From assembly GCA_002282445.1 (NCBI GenBank), contig NCJK01000002.1:62001-126000 (forward strand): a DNA stretch of 64,000 bases, written 5' to 3'. A program made the translations under genes and the position numbers. A model generated the notes under the pieces. That model was not told where the DNA came from, ran no database searches, and saw only the letters and a list, made by a program, of their open reading frames with translations. The DNA comes from Burkholderiales bacterium 39-55-53. GTDB taxonomy: Bacteria > Pseudomonadota > Gammaproteobacteria > Burkholderiales > Burkholderiaceae_C. Positions 47,568 through 56,443 of the stretch are shown here, in pieces (within the stretch, counting starts at the first letter, position 1; the number at the start of each line of letters is the position of its first letter).

Positions 47568-48134
47568 GTGGCCACAGAACAAGAACTGTCAGATTTTCTG
47601 AAAAGCGTTGAAAAGCGGGCTTTCAAACGCTCGTTCTACCACGTGCGCGACGAAGAAGCGGCCCTCGACATCGTTCAAGACAGCATGATGAAACTCGCTG
47701 AGCACTATGGCGACAAGCCTGCCGCAGAGCTGCCCATGCTGTTTCACCGTATCTTGTCAAACACCACCCTCGACTGGTTTAGGCGCAACAAAACCCGTCG
47801 AGCGTTGTTTAGCAACTTCAGCGATTTCGATAGCGACAAAGACGATGGCGAATTTGATCTACTCGAGTCCTTGGCCGTCGATAACGACAGCCAAACCACC
47901 CAAATCGCCGAGGACAACTTCGCCAGCATCGCGAATGTTCACGAAATAGAAGAAGAAATACAAAATTTGCCCGCACGTCAACGAGAAGCCTTCTTGTTGC
48001 GTTATTGGGAGGATCTCGATGTTTCTGAGACAGCTGCGGCTATGGGTTGCTCAGAAGGAAGCGTCAAAACACACTGCTCTAGGGCTGTTTTAGCACTCAG
48101 CAAAGCGCTCAAAGGAAAAGGAATTCAACCATGA
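47568..48134 (+). CDS. ECF-type RNA polymerase sigma factor
   Basis: A 188-residue alternative sigma factor. Region 2 (about 10-80) has R-D-E-E-A-A-L-D-I-V-Q-D-S-M-M-K-L and W-F-R-R-N-K-T-R-R; region 4 (about 130-180) has L-P-A-R-Q-R-E-A-F-L-L-R-Y-W-E-D-L-D and an HTH S-E-T-A-A-A-M-G-C-S-E-G-S-V-K-T-H. The start is GTG 47568, giving the family N-terminus MATEQELSDFL. It overlaps the next gene, a probable membrane anti-sigma candidate, by four bases. Its target promoters are unknown. Confidence 0.92.
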   Translation: MATEQELSDFLKSVEKRAFKRSFYHVRDEEAALDIVQDSMMKLAEHYGDKPAAELPMLFHRILSNTTLDWFRRNKTRRALFSNFSDFDSDKDDGEFDLLESLAVDNDSQTTQIAEDNFASIANVHEIEEEIQNLPARQREAFLLRYWEDLDVSETAAAMGCSEGSVKTHCSRAVLALSKALKGKGIQP

Positions 48135-48568
48135 CACATACCGCAAACACCCAAGATGAGTTTGGATTGCGCATTGCTGCCCGCCTGAATTCAGCCAGCC
48201 TTGAATTGCCACATGACATTTCCGAGCGACTGCGCGCTGCGCGCACCCGCGCAGTGGCAGCCCGCTTAAAACCTCAAACACTCCTACAAACCAGCACGGC
48301 CATCACACAACAAAATGGTGCAGCTTTGCTCAACTTTGGTGGCGATGAGGGGCTGAACCTGTGGAGCCGCTTAGCCTCGCTTTTGCCATTGATTGCACTG
48401 GTTGCGGGCTTGGCCATCATCCAAAACATCATGGACGACGATGGTGCCAATGAATTGGCCGAAATTGACTCAGCCCTCCTGATTGACGACTTGCCACCTG
48501 ATGCTTACGCAGACCCCGGCTTTTTGCAATTCTTGAAAAATCCCATCGCCCACGAGTCCACGGACTAA
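48131..48568 (+). CDS. DUF3619 family membrane protein, candidate anti-sigma factor
   Basis: A 145-residue protein with a cytoplasmic N-terminal part (about 1-75; helical, with F-G-L-R-I-A-A-R-L-N and S-E-R-L-R-A-A-R-T-R-A), one membrane segment (about 85-103, L-L-P-L-I-A-L-V-A-G-L-A-I-I) and a short acidic C-terminal tail. The form and the four-base overlap with the sigma gene suit a single-pass anti-sigma factor, but it lacks the zinc-binding His-x3-Cys-x2-Cys motif of ZAS proteins, so the role is inferred from context. Confidence 0.8.
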   Translation: MTHTANTQDEFGLRIAARLNSASLELPHDISERLRAARTRAVAARLKPQTLLQTSTAITQQNGAALLNFGGDEGLNLWSRLASLLPLIALVAGLAIIQNIMDDDGANELAEIDSALLIDDLPPDAYADPGFLQFLKNPIAHESTD

Positions 48569-48579
48569 CTCAGACCCAC

Positions 48580-49233
48580 ATGCGCTTGCCTCACGTCCTA
48601 TTCTCTGTTTTACTGTTTCAGCTCACTGTGGGTTTGAGCGTGCTTGGCACAAGTACTTTCGCCGTTGCTCAGCCTGCAACCCAGGCTACGACTCCTAGCC
48701 TGCCCGGCCGCCCCCTTTGGTCTGACTTGACCGAATCACAACACCAAGCCCTCGGCCCTTTGTCCGAGCTATGGCACACCATGAATGAGCCCCACAAGCG
48801 CAAGTGGCTGGCCTTATCTCAAAACTTCGCCCAACTCTCAGCCGATGAACAGGCGACCTTGCAAGGACGCATGCGGGAATGGGCGGCGCTGAGCCCACAA
48901 AAACGTGCGGCTGCCCGACTAAATTTTGCTGGCGTACAAAAACTCCCGCAAGAAGACAAAAAAGCCAAATGGGAAGCCTACCAAGCCCTTTCTCCTGAAG
49001 CTAAGCAAAAACTTGCTGCACAGCAACCCCCAGCTGTGACCGGCGCTGCCCTTGCCGTCAAACAGTCCACCAACAAATTGGTCACACCACCACCTGCCAC
49101 GGGCAACAAACCGCTACCGCGCATTGCCACAGGGCAGCTAGCGCCTGCCACATTACTACCAACCGCCCTCGTACCTGCCGCATCGGCTCCAGCCCCAGCC
49201 GCCTCCGTAGAAAGCACTGAAACATCTCAATGA
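48580..49233 (+). CDS. DUF3106 family exported protein
   Basis: A 217-residue protein with a signal peptide (about 1-30, ending in F-A-V-A-Q) and a DUF3106 region (about 45-140) of short tryptophan-containing helical repeats: W-S-D-L-T-E-S-Q-H-Q-A-L, W-H-T-M-N-E-P-H-K-R-K-W, W-A-A-L-S-P-Q-K-R-A-A-A-R. The C-terminal third is Ala/Pro-rich and probably disordered. Function is unknown. It lies 11 bases after the DUF3619 gene and overlaps the next gene by four, so it belongs to the sigma operon. Confidence 0.85.
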   Translation: MRLPHVLFSVLLFQLTVGLSVLGTSTFAVAQPATQATTPSLPGRPLWSDLTESQHQALGPLSELWHTMNEPHKRKWLALSQNFAQLSADEQATLQGRMREWAALSPQKRAAARLNFAGVQKLPQEDKKAKWEAYQALSPEAKQKLAAQQPPAVTGAALAVKQSTNKLVTPPPATGNKPLPRIATGQLAPATLLPTALVPAASAPAPAASVESTETSQ

Positions 49234-49727
49234 CGCCGGATTTAATAGCGCCTAGCCTGCGTAGACGCATGGCTTGCTGGCTCTATGAGGGCCTGCTTTT
49301 GTTCGGTGTTTTGTTTATCTCTGGCTACTTGTTTAGCACCCTTAGCCAGTCGCGCCACGCTCTGGACAACCGCCATGGGTTGCAAGCCTTTTTGTTTTTG
49401 GTGGTCGGCATCTACTTCACTTGGTTTGGTCACAAAGGGCAAACCTTGGCAATGAAAACATGGCATATCCGCATGGTCGACATCCATGGCGAAGCACTCA
49501 GTCAAAAACGCGCCTTCTTGCGATACGTCCTGAGCTGGATTTGGTTTCTTCCACCGCTCGCGCTTCTCGCTCCATACACACTGACTGGCGGCGAGACCAC
49601 TGTCTTGTTCATCGGCTGGGTTTTAGTTTGGGCCGTACTTAGCCGTTTTCATCCTCAACGCCAGTTTTGGCATGATGCGCTAGCAGGTACACGATTGATC
49701 AATGCCCAACCCCGAACACCAACATGA
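49230..49727 (+). CDS. RDD family membrane protein
   Basis: A 165-residue inner-membrane protein of the RDD family, with R-R-R-M-A-C-W-L-Y-E-G-L-L near the N-terminus, membrane segments at about 16-36, 45-65 and 100-140, and K-T-W-H-I-R-M-V-D near 80-88. The family is of uncertain function; some members affect ion or osmotic tolerance. It overlaps its neighbours on both sides by four bases, so it is translated with the sigma operon. Confidence 0.87.
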   Translation: MTPDLIAPSLRRRMACWLYEGLLLFGVLFISGYLFSTLSQSRHALDNRHGLQAFLFLVVGIYFTWFGHKGQTLAMKTWHIRMVDIHGEALSQKRAFLRYVLSWIWFLPPLALLAPYTLTGGETTVLFIGWVLVWAVLSRFHPQRQFWHDALAGTRLINAQPRTPT

Positions 49728-50311
49728 CTTTTCCCGCTTTTTCTGTATGTGTCTATTGCGGCTCACGCAACGGCACTCAAGCTGAATATGCCGAAGTAGC
49801 CCGCCAAGTGGGAACATGGATTGGTCAACATGACGGTCAGTTGGTCTACGGCGGTGGTAACAACGGCTTAATGGGCCTCGTGGCGCAAGCCACAGCCGAT
49901 GCGGGTGGCCGCGTGGTGGGCATCATTCCAAAAGTCTTACAAACCAAAGAGAACACCCGCACAGCCTGCTCCGAGCTGCACGTGGTGGACACCATGCACG
50001 AGCGTAAACACATGATGGCCGAACGCGCGGACGTGTTCTTGGCCTTGCCCGGCGGCATCGGTACCTTTGAAGAGTTCTTTGAAGTGTGGACTTGGCGTCA
50101 ACTGGGCTACCACGACAAGCCTATCGGCCTGCTCAACACCCAAGGCTATTACGACGGGTTGCTACAGTTTGCACAAAACAGCGTGCAACAAGGCTTCTTA
50201 AACGATTGGCAAATGGACTTGATTCGAAGCGGCTCAGAGCCCACCACCTTGTTGCAAGAGTTGGTGCAAGCGGCAGGCTTCTCGCCCGATCCTAAACTAG
50301 CGGGCCTCTAA
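49724..50311 (+). CDS. LOG family (TIGR00730) Rossmann-fold protein
   Basis: A 195-residue lysine-decarboxylase-fold protein of the LOG group, which hydrolyses cytokinin-type or other nucleoside 5'-monophosphates. Motifs are V-C-V-Y-C-G-S-R (about 8-15), G-G-G-N-N-G-L-M-G (about 45-53) and the catalytic P-G-G-I-G-T-F-E-E (about 107-115), with M-H-E-R-K-H-M-M upstream. The old label 'lysine decarboxylase' is not supported. It is the last gene of the sigma operon and is followed by a terminator. Confidence 0.9.
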   Translation: MTFPAFSVCVYCGSRNGTQAEYAEVARQVGTWIGQHDGQLVYGGGNNGLMGLVAQATADAGGRVVGIIPKVLQTKENTRTACSELHVVDTMHERKHMMAERADVFLALPGGIGTFEEFFEVWTWRQLGYHDKPIGLLNTQGYYDGLLQFAQNSVQQGFLNDWQMDLIRSGSEPTTLLQELVQAAGFSPDPKLAGL

Positions 50312-50325
50312 GGCGATAACCCAAT

Positions 50326-50363
50326 AAAAAAAGCCGCTGCCCTTCACAGGCTGCGGCTTTTGT
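50326..50363. terminator. Bidirectional terminator between the LOG gene and glnB
   Basis: AAAAGCCGC and GCGGCTTTT pair (50329-50337 region with 50353-50361), extended past a T-T mismatch by GCC/GGC, around a loop of CTTCACA. A-rich and T-rich flanks suit both strands. Confidence 0.8.
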
Positions 50364-50384
50364 CATGGGGACGACGTATCGAAA

Positions 50385-50741
<357 letters not shown>

Positions 50742-50760
50742 TCAATGAAAAGGCCTGTGG

Positions 50761-52455
50761 TCAGGCGCGAAACTTGTTGGTTATAGGATAACGCCAATCC
50801 TTGCCAAAACTGCGGTGGGTCACGCGAATTCCCACTGGCGATTGGCGGCGCTTGTATTCGTTGAGGCGGATCAATCGGGTCACCTTCTCCACATCGGCTC
50901 GTTCAAAGCCCGCCGCGATGATCTCGTCAGAGCCTTGGTCGTTCTCCATGAAGCGCGACACGATCTCATCCAGCACCTCATAGGCAGGCAAGCTGTCTTG
51001 GTCGGTTTGGTCAGGCCGCAACTCAGCGCTAGGGGGGCGCGTGATGATGCGTTCAGGAATGGGTTCAGCACCCGTGCCATACGGGTCGTGCGCATTGCGC
51101 CAGCGCGCCAGCTTGAACACCAAGGTCTTGGCCACATCTTTGATGACGGCAAAACCACCGGCCATGTCGCCATAAAGCGTGCAATAACCCGTGGCCATTT
51201 CGCTCTTGTTGCCCGTGGTCAGCACGATGGAGCCAAACTTATTGGACAAGGCCATCAGCAACGTGCCGCGAATGCGGGCTTGGATGTTCTCTTCGGTAGT
51301 GTCGAGTTGCGTGCCTTCAAAGTCGGCTTTGAGCGAACCCAAGAAAGCCTCAAACTCCGGCACGATGGACACCTCGTCGTAGCGCACACCCAAGCGCTTG
51401 GCCATGTCGCGCGCATCCACCCAGCTGATTTCGGCTGTGTACGGCGACGGCATCATCACCGTACGCACTTTATCCGCGCCCAAGGCATCCACAGCAATGG
51501 CCAGCACCAAGGCCGAGTCGATACCGCCAGACAGGCCCAACAAAGCACCGGGGAAACCGTTTTTGCCAATGTAGTCACGCACGCCCAACACCAGGGCGTG
51601 CCACAAATCGGCTTCGAGCGAGCCATCTTCGGCCACTTCCCCCGACAGGTGAATCCTTGCGGAGTTGCTGCCAGCCACGATCGGAGTCGCCGGCTCACGC
51701 GTCGCCTCCACCGTGAACGCATCCACCTCAAAACTCGAGGCACGCGCAGCCAACGCGCCATCGGCATTGAGCGCAAACGAGCGGCCTTCAAACACCACCT
51801 CGTCTTGGCCACCCACCAAATGCGCATAAATCAAAGGCAAGCCTGTGGATTCCACACGGCCGCGCATGGCCTGCTCGCGCTCGTCGCCTTTGCCCACATG
51901 GAAAGGGGAAGCATTGATCACAGCCAACAGCTCAGCCCCTGCCGCTTTGGCATCAGCCGCAGGTGCATCGAACCATGCATCTTCACAAATCAGCAAACCC
52001 ACATTTGTGCCAGCCACGTCAAACACACAAGGCTTGTCACCGGCCACGAAATAGCGACGCTCGTCAAACACTTGGTAGTTGGGTAACTCGCGTTTGGCGT
52101 AGGACGCGACCACTTGGCCCTCGCACACCACGCTGGCCATGTTGAAGCGGCGTTGCACTGACACTGAGCGCGTGCGCTCGTCACCGCCCGAAGGATGACC
52201 CACCACCACATGCAAGCCCTTTAACCCGCTCAGAGCGGCGGACACCGTTTTCAGGGCATCATCGCAAGCTTGAATAAATGAGGGGCGAAGGAATAAATCT
52301 TCAGCGGCGTAGCCGCACAAAGACAGCTCCGGCGTCAGCACCAAACGGGCGCCGTCTTGATAGGCGGCAGAGGCGCAATCGATGATTTTCTGGGCGTTAC
52401 CCGCCATGTCGCCCACCACGAAATTCAATTGAGCAACACAAATTTTGAGAGTCAT
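50761..52455 (-). CDS. nadE: Glutamine-dependent NAD+ synthetase
   Basis: NadE amidates deamido-NAD+ to NAD+, taking ammonia from glutamine. From ATG 52455 it has 564 residues: an N-terminal nitrilase-type glutaminase domain (about 1-265) with T-P-E-L-S-L-C-G-Y (catalytic Glu), K-R-E-L-P-N-Y (Lys) and I-C-E-D-A-W-F (Cys), and a C-terminal synthetase domain (about 280-560) with the pyrophosphatase loop L-S-G-G-I-D-S-A. The frame is open to 52605, but the family starts at MTLKICVAQLN. Its start is 45 bases from the divergent gene. Confidence 0.95.
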   Translation of the reverse strand: MTLKICVAQLNFVVGDMAGNAQKIIDCASAAYQDGARLVLTPELSLCGYAAEDLFLRPSFIQACDDALKTVSAALSGLKGLHVVVGHPSGGDERTRSVSVQRRFNMASVVCEGQVVASYAKRELPNYQVFDERRYFVAGDKPCVFDVAGTNVGLLICEDAWFDAPAADAKAAGAELLAVINASPFHVGKGDEREQAMRGRVESTGLPLIYAHLVGGQDEVVFEGRSFALNADGALAARASSFEVDAFTVEATREPATPIVAGSNSARIHLSGEVAEDGSLEADLWHALVLGVRDYIGKNGFPGALLGLSGGIDSALVLAIAVDALGADKVRTVMMPSPYTAEISWVDARDMAKRLGVRYDEVSIVPEFEAFLGSLKADFEGTQLDTTEENIQARIRGTLLMALSNKFGSIVLTTGNKSEMATGYCTLYGDMAGGFAVIKDVAKTLVFKLARWRNAHDPYGTGAEPIPERIITRPPSAELRPDQTDQDSLPAYEVLDEIVSRFMENDQGSDEIIAAGFERADVEKVTRLIRLNEYKRRQSPVGIRVTHRSFGKDWRYPITNKFRA

Positions 52456-52500
52456 GGCAACAGGCACGTGTCCGAAGTAAAACAGGTCAATAAACAGCAA

Positions 52501-53676
52501 ATGGATTATGTCATCCGCGTCCACGCGAGCCCACTCGATATCCCCGCTCAAGCGTGGGATGCTTTGCTGGCCCAGCAAGACGCGCCCTCGCCTTTCATGC
52601 TGCACGCCTACCTATCGGCTTTGCACACCAGCGAGAGTGCCACCCCTCACACAGGCTGGACACCCAAATTTGTCACGCTATGGCAGGGCGAGGCCTTAGC
52701 CGCAACCAGCGCTCTGTACATCAAAGACCACTCTTACGGCGAATACGTGTTTGACTGGGCATGGGCCAACGCCTATGCCGACCACGGCCTGAACTATTTC
52801 CCAAAAGCCACTTGTGCTGTGCCATTCACGCCCGTGCCTGGCTCGCGCTTGCTGGCAACCGATGACAAAGCCCGTCAAGCCTTGCTCAAAGCCATGCTGG
52901 ATATAGCCCAACAGCACGAGCTATCTTCATTGCACTTGCTCTTCACCAGCACCGACGACCGCACGGCCTGTAATGCCCTTGGTCTGATGCAACGCCAAAC
53001 CGTGCAGTTCCATTGGCACAACGTCGATCTACGAGGCCAACCCTTCGAAAGCTTCGACGCCTTCTTAGCGAGCCTGTCCCAAGAGAAACGCAAAAAGATC
53101 AAGCAAGAACGCCGCCGTGTGGTCGATGCCGGTGTGACGTTTCGTACCTCGGTGGGTAAAGACATCAGCACGACGGATTGGGATTTTTTCTACCAGTGCT
53201 ACGAACGCACTTACCTCGAACATGGCAACGCGCCCTACCTCAGTCGCGCTTTCTTTGAGCGCATGCAACACGATATGCCTCACAACTGGGTGCTGTTTGT
53301 GGCGGAGCGCGAAGGCGCCCCCATCGCCAGCAGCCTCGTGGCTGTGCAGGGACTTGGACAACCCCAAGCAATAGCTTATGGCCGCTACTGGGGCGCACTT
53401 GAGCGCGTGGATTGCCTGCACTTTGAGGCTTGCTACTACCAGCCATTGAGTTGGTGCATTTCCAACGGCGTGCAACGCTTTGAGGGCGGGGCCCAAGGCG
53501 AACACAAAATGGCCCGCGCCCTCATGCCCGTGCCCACCTACAGCGCGCATTGGTTAGCCCATCCAGCTTTTGCAGACGCTGTCGAACGTTATCTTGAGCG
53601 CGAGTCAGCCGGCGTGAACCACTACCTCGAGCACTTGGCCGAGCGCAGCCCCTTCAAACGTCAAGAGCCTCAATAA
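52501..53676 (+). CDS. GNAT-like protein of the COG3146 (DUF482) group
   Basis: A 391-residue protein with a FemAB/GNAT-like acyltransferase look: P-S-P-F-M-L-H-A-Y-L-S-A-L near 29-41, Y-V-F-D-W-A-W-A-N-A-Y near 82-92, R-K-K-I-K-Q-E-R-R-R near 198-207, and F-E-G-G-A-Q-G-E-H-K near 325-334. This group is often labelled 'peptidogalycan biosynthesis protein' on weak grounds; its substrate is unknown. The frame extends upstream to 52357 inside nadE, but ATG 52501 is the plausible start. It converges on ppa. Confidence 0.83.
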   Translation: MDYVIRVHASPLDIPAQAWDALLAQQDAPSPFMLHAYLSALHTSESATPHTGWTPKFVTLWQGEALAATSALYIKDHSYGEYVFDWAWANAYADHGLNYFPKATCAVPFTPVPGSRLLATDDKARQALLKAMLDIAQQHELSSLHLLFTSTDDRTACNALGLMQRQTVQFHWHNVDLRGQPFESFDAFLASLSQEKRKKIKQERRRVVDAGVTFRTSVGKDISTTDWDFFYQCYERTYLEHGNAPYLSRAFFERMQHDMPHNWVLFVAEREGAPIASSLVAVQGLGQPQAIAYGRYWGALERVDCLHFEACYYQPLSWCISNGVQRFEGGAQGEHKMARALMPVPTYSAHWLAHPAFADAVERYLERESAGVNHYLEHLAERSPFKRQEPQ

Positions 53677-53689
53677 CGCGGGAACGTAA

Positions 53690-53712
53690 AAAAGCCCGCA
53701 AAAGCGGGCTTT
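53690..53712. terminator. Bidirectional terminator between the COG3146 gene and ppa
   Basis: Stem AAAGCCCGC (53691-53699) and GCGGGCTTT (53704-53712) with loop AAAA. A-rich flank on the left gives T5 after the hairpin on the minus strand. Confidence 0.85.
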
Positions 53713-53730
53713 CGATGAACACAAAAAAAA

Positions 53731-54261
53731 TTACTTCTTGTTGTGGTTGGCAATACCGTCCATGATTTCTTTGTGGGCAGCTTCAATACCTTCCCAGCCC
53801 TTAACCTTGACCCACTTGCCTTTTTCGAGGTCTTTGTAGTGCTCAAAGAAGTGAGCGATTTGTTGCAACTGCAACTCATGGATGTCATCCAAAGACTTGA
53901 TGTTGCTGTAACGGGCCAAGATTTTTTCAGTAGGCACGGCCAAGACTTTGCCGTCCAAGCCACCTTCATCTTCCATCATCAAGATGCCCAAGGCACGGCA
54001 AGGCACCACCACGCCGGGTGGCAATGGGAAAGGTGTCATCACCAACACGTCCACAGGGTCGCCATCACCCGCGATGGTTTGTGGCACGTATCCGTAGTTG
54101 GTGGGGTAATGCATGGCCGTACCCATGAAGCGGTCCACGAACAGAGCACCAGACTCTTTGTCGACTTCGTACTTCACTGGATCCGAGTTCATCGGAATTT
54201 CGATGATCACGTTGAAGGCTTCAGGAACTTTGCTACCGGGGGTGACTTGATTCAGGGACAT
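53731..54261 (-). CDS. ppa: Inorganic pyrophosphatase
   Basis: Ppa hydrolyses pyrophosphate and pulls biosynthetic reactions forward. The 176-residue family I enzyme has Y-E-V-D-K (about 31-35) and the metal-binding D-G-D-P-V-D-V-L-V (about 66-74), plus M-E-D-E-G-G-L-D-G-K (about 97-106). Size is standard for bacterial type I enzymes. Between this gene and the next (54262-54354) I see no feature beyond A+T-rich spacer. Confidence 0.97.
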   Translation of the reverse strand: MSLNQVTPGSKVPEAFNVIIEIPMNSDPVKYEVDKESGALFVDRFMGTAMHYPTNYGYVPQTIAGDGDPVDVLVMTPFPLPPGVVVPCRALGILMMEDEGGLDGKVLAVPTEKILARYSNIKSLDDIHELQLQQIAHFFEHYKDLEKGKWVKVKGWEGIEAAHKEIMDGIANHNKK

Positions 54262-54354
54262 GGCGTCTTGTTATGAAAGTTAAAAAAGAAACACGGAGGA
54301 TTAACCCTGATTTTACTTTCACGGGGCTTGCGTCTCTGTGCTGTCTTTGCGACC

Positions 54355-54498
54355 TTACTCTTTGGTGCTCTTACCTGTTTCGTCCATCAAACCCATGAAA
54401 ACACGGAAAAAGTACACGCACATGCCCAAAATAAACAAAATCACAGCCACGCTCATCAGGCCGTAGTCAGTAGAAAAAAGGTCGATCCAAGCTTTCAT
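54355..54498 (-). CDS. DUF3149 family small membrane protein
   Basis: A 47-residue protein, MKAWIDLFSTDYGLMSVAVI at the start, with one membrane segment (about 14-36) and a short charged tail ending in G-K-S-T-K-E. The pattern fits DUF3149 proteins of betaproteobacteria, whose function is not known. The frame is open from 54537, but ATG 54498 has a good GGAGT ribosome binding site and the family start. Divergent from moaA. Confidence 0.85.
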   Translation of the reverse strand: MKAWIDLFSTDYGLMSVAVILFILGMCVYFFRVFMGLMDETGKSTKE

Positions 54499-54556
54499 GG
54501 TGTTACTCCTATCAATTGCAATGCCCTTACTTTGCACGCTTTTCTCGTAATGAATA

Positions 54557-54570
54557 CTGATCTACGTCAA
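54557..54570 (+). promoter_or_regulatory. Fnr/Crp-like site upstream of moaA
   Basis: CTGATCTACGTCAA resembles the Fnr consensus TTGAT-N4-ATCAA, differing at one base in each half. It lies about 50 bases before the moaA start in the divergent gap with the DUF3149 gene. A weak -10 (GATAAA) is downstream. Control by oxygen is plausible for molybdenum cofactor genes but unproven. Confidence 0.3.
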
Positions 54571-54619
54571 TTCATATGGGATTCGCTGATAAACGGCTTC
54601 ACTCAGGCAAAATCAAACC

Positions 54620-55783
54620 ATGTCTGAACGCGTGATCCCCCTTATCGACCAACGGCTGCGTGCTCTTGCGGCCACCCTGCCCGACCAACCTATCGCGGCC
54701 ACGGGCTTGCTCAGCGACAGCTTGGGCCGCCCCTTGAGCGACTTGCGCATCAGCGTGACTGACCGTTGCAACTTTCGCTGCAACTACTGCATGCCCAAAG
54801 AGGTGTTCAACAAAGACTATGCCTACCTGCCGCACAGCGAACTGCTGAACTTTGAAGAAATCACGCGCCTTGCCAAAGTGTTTGTGGCTCACGGCGTGCG
54901 CAAAATTCGCCTCACGGGCGGAGAACCCCTGCTGCGTAAAAACCTAGAAATTTTGATCAGCCAACTGGCCAATATCCAAACGCCAGACGGCATACCACTC
55001 GATCTGACCCTCACCACCAATGGTTCTCTCTTGGCTCGCAAAGCCAAGTCACTCAAAGAAGCGGGCCTGAACCGCGTGACGGTCAGCCTTGATGGCTTGG
55101 ACGACACTGTGTTCCGCGCCATGAACGATGTGGACTTTCCTGTGGCAGATGTACTCGAAGGCATCGCCGCCGCCAAAGACGCCGGCTTAGGACTAGATGC
55201 CCATGGCCAGCTAACTGGCCTCAAAGTCAACATGGTGGTCAAGCGCACCACCAACGTCGACCAAATTTTGCCCATGGCGCGACACTTCAGAGGCAGCGGC
55301 ATTACCCTGCGATTCATTGAATACATGGATGTGGGTGCGACCAACGGCTGGCGCATGGACGATGTGCTGCCCTCTGCGGAAGTCATTCAACATATTCAGC
55401 AAGAGTTCCCCCTTGTGGCCCTTGAAGCCAGCGCAGCTGGCGAGACGGCACAGCGCTGGGGCTATGCCAACGCAGACGGCGTATTTGATCCCTCCTTGGG
55501 CGAAGTCGGCGTGATCAGTAGCGTCACCCAAGCATTTTGTCGAGACTGCAACCGCGCGCGACTCTCGACGGAGGGCAAGCTCTACCTCTGCTTGTTTGCC
55601 ACACATGGCTACGACTTGCGCAGCCTCATGCGCGGATCAGAAACGACGGATGCAGACCTTGCCTCTGCCATCGGCCACATTTGGCACAAGCGTGACGACC
55701 GCTACTCAGAACTGCGCGCCTCCATGCCAGCGGACAGCACGACTGGCGTGCGCCGCGTCGAGATGAGCTACATCGGCGGCTAA
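54620..55783 (+). CDS. moaA: GTP 3',8-cyclase MoaA
   Basis: Radical SAM enzyme that starts molybdenum cofactor synthesis by rearranging GTP. The 387-residue protein has the radical SAM cluster motif C-N-F-R-C-N-Y-C (about 50-57), G-G-E-P-L-L-R near 100, and the second cluster cysteines in the C-terminal half (F-C-R-D-C-N-R-A-R and a downstream Cys in L-Y-L-C-L-F). The conserved C-terminal Gly-Gly tail (Y-I-G-G) is present. It is the first gene of moaA-mobA-moeA. Confidence 0.97.
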   Translation: MSERVIPLIDQRLRALAATLPDQPIAATGLLSDSLGRPLSDLRISVTDRCNFRCNYCMPKEVFNKDYAYLPHSELLNFEEITRLAKVFVAHGVRKIRLTGGEPLLRKNLEILISQLANIQTPDGIPLDLTLTTNGSLLARKAKSLKEAGLNRVTVSLDGLDDTVFRAMNDVDFPVADVLEGIAAAKDAGLGLDAHGQLTGLKVNMVVKRTTNVDQILPMARHFRGSGITLRFIEYMDVGATNGWRMDDVLPSAEVIQHIQQEFPLVALEASAAGETAQRWGYANADGVFDPSLGEVGVISSVTQAFCRDCNRARLSTEGKLYLCLFATHGYDLRSLMRGSETTDADLASAIGHIWHKRDDRYSELRASMPADSTTGVRRVEMSYIGG

Positions 55784-55804
55784 ATCCCCTCCCCTCAAAA
55801 CCGC

Positions 55805-56443
55805 ATGACACACACCATCACCCCCCAAGACATCACTGGCCTCATCCTGGCCGGCGGCCGAGGCAGCCGCATGGGCGGCGTTGACAAAGGCTTGCAAAAC
55901 TTCAATGGCATCCCGCTGGCATTGCACACCCTGATGCGCTTAGGCCCGCAAGTCGACAGCGTGATGGTCAACGCCAACCGCAACCTCTCGGCCTATGAGT
56001 CATTTGGTGCCTCTGTCTGGCCTGATGCATCGGCTGACTTTGCAGGCCCTTTGTCGGGCTTTTTGGTGGGCTTAGAACGTGCTGAAACACCCTATGTGCT
56101 GACCGTGCCCTGCGACACCCCTCGCCTACCGCTTGATTTGGCTGAACGCTTAGCCGAAGCCTTGGTTCGCGAAGATGCTGACATCGCCATGGCCGCTGCC
56201 CCCGAAACCGATGAACACGGCCACACGCAAGTTCGCACACAGCCCGTTTTTTGCCTCATGAAGATTGAGCTGTCTGAAAGCTTGGTCAAGTTCACCCACA
56301 GCGGTGGCCGAAAGATTGATGCATGGACCGCACAACACAAGACGGTGCTGGTTCCCTTTGATACCGATGGAGACTACCCCTTGGCATTTGCCAACGTCAA
56401 CACCCTGACCGAATTGCAAGCCCTCGAAAACGCTGCCCCATGA
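55805..56443 (+). CDS. mobA: Molybdenum cofactor guanylyltransferase MobA
   Basis: MobA attaches GMP to molybdopterin to make MGD for enzymes such as nitrate reductases and formate dehydrogenases. The 212-residue protein has the nucleotide-binding [13 protein letters not shown]-x-D-K-G (about 12-28) and P-C-D-T-P near 100. It overlaps moeA by four bases. Presence of mobA implies that the cell uses bis-MGD enzymes, though none is encoded in this window. Confidence 0.94.
   Translation: MTHTITPQDITGLILAGGRGSRMGGVDKGLQNFNGIPLALHTLMRLGPQVDSVMVNANRNLSAYESFGASVWPDASADFAGPLSGFLVGLERAETPYVLTVPCDTPRLPLDLAERLAEALVREDADIAMAAAPETDEHGHTQVRTQPVFCLMKIELSESLVKFTHSGGRKIDAWTAQHKTVLVPFDTDGDYPLAFANVNTLTELQALENAAP

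Noticed and set aside
50815-52086. A 423-codon plus-strand frame opposite nadE
   Set aside because: His/Arg/Gln-rich composition typical of an antisense shadow; NadE motifs on the other strand are intact.
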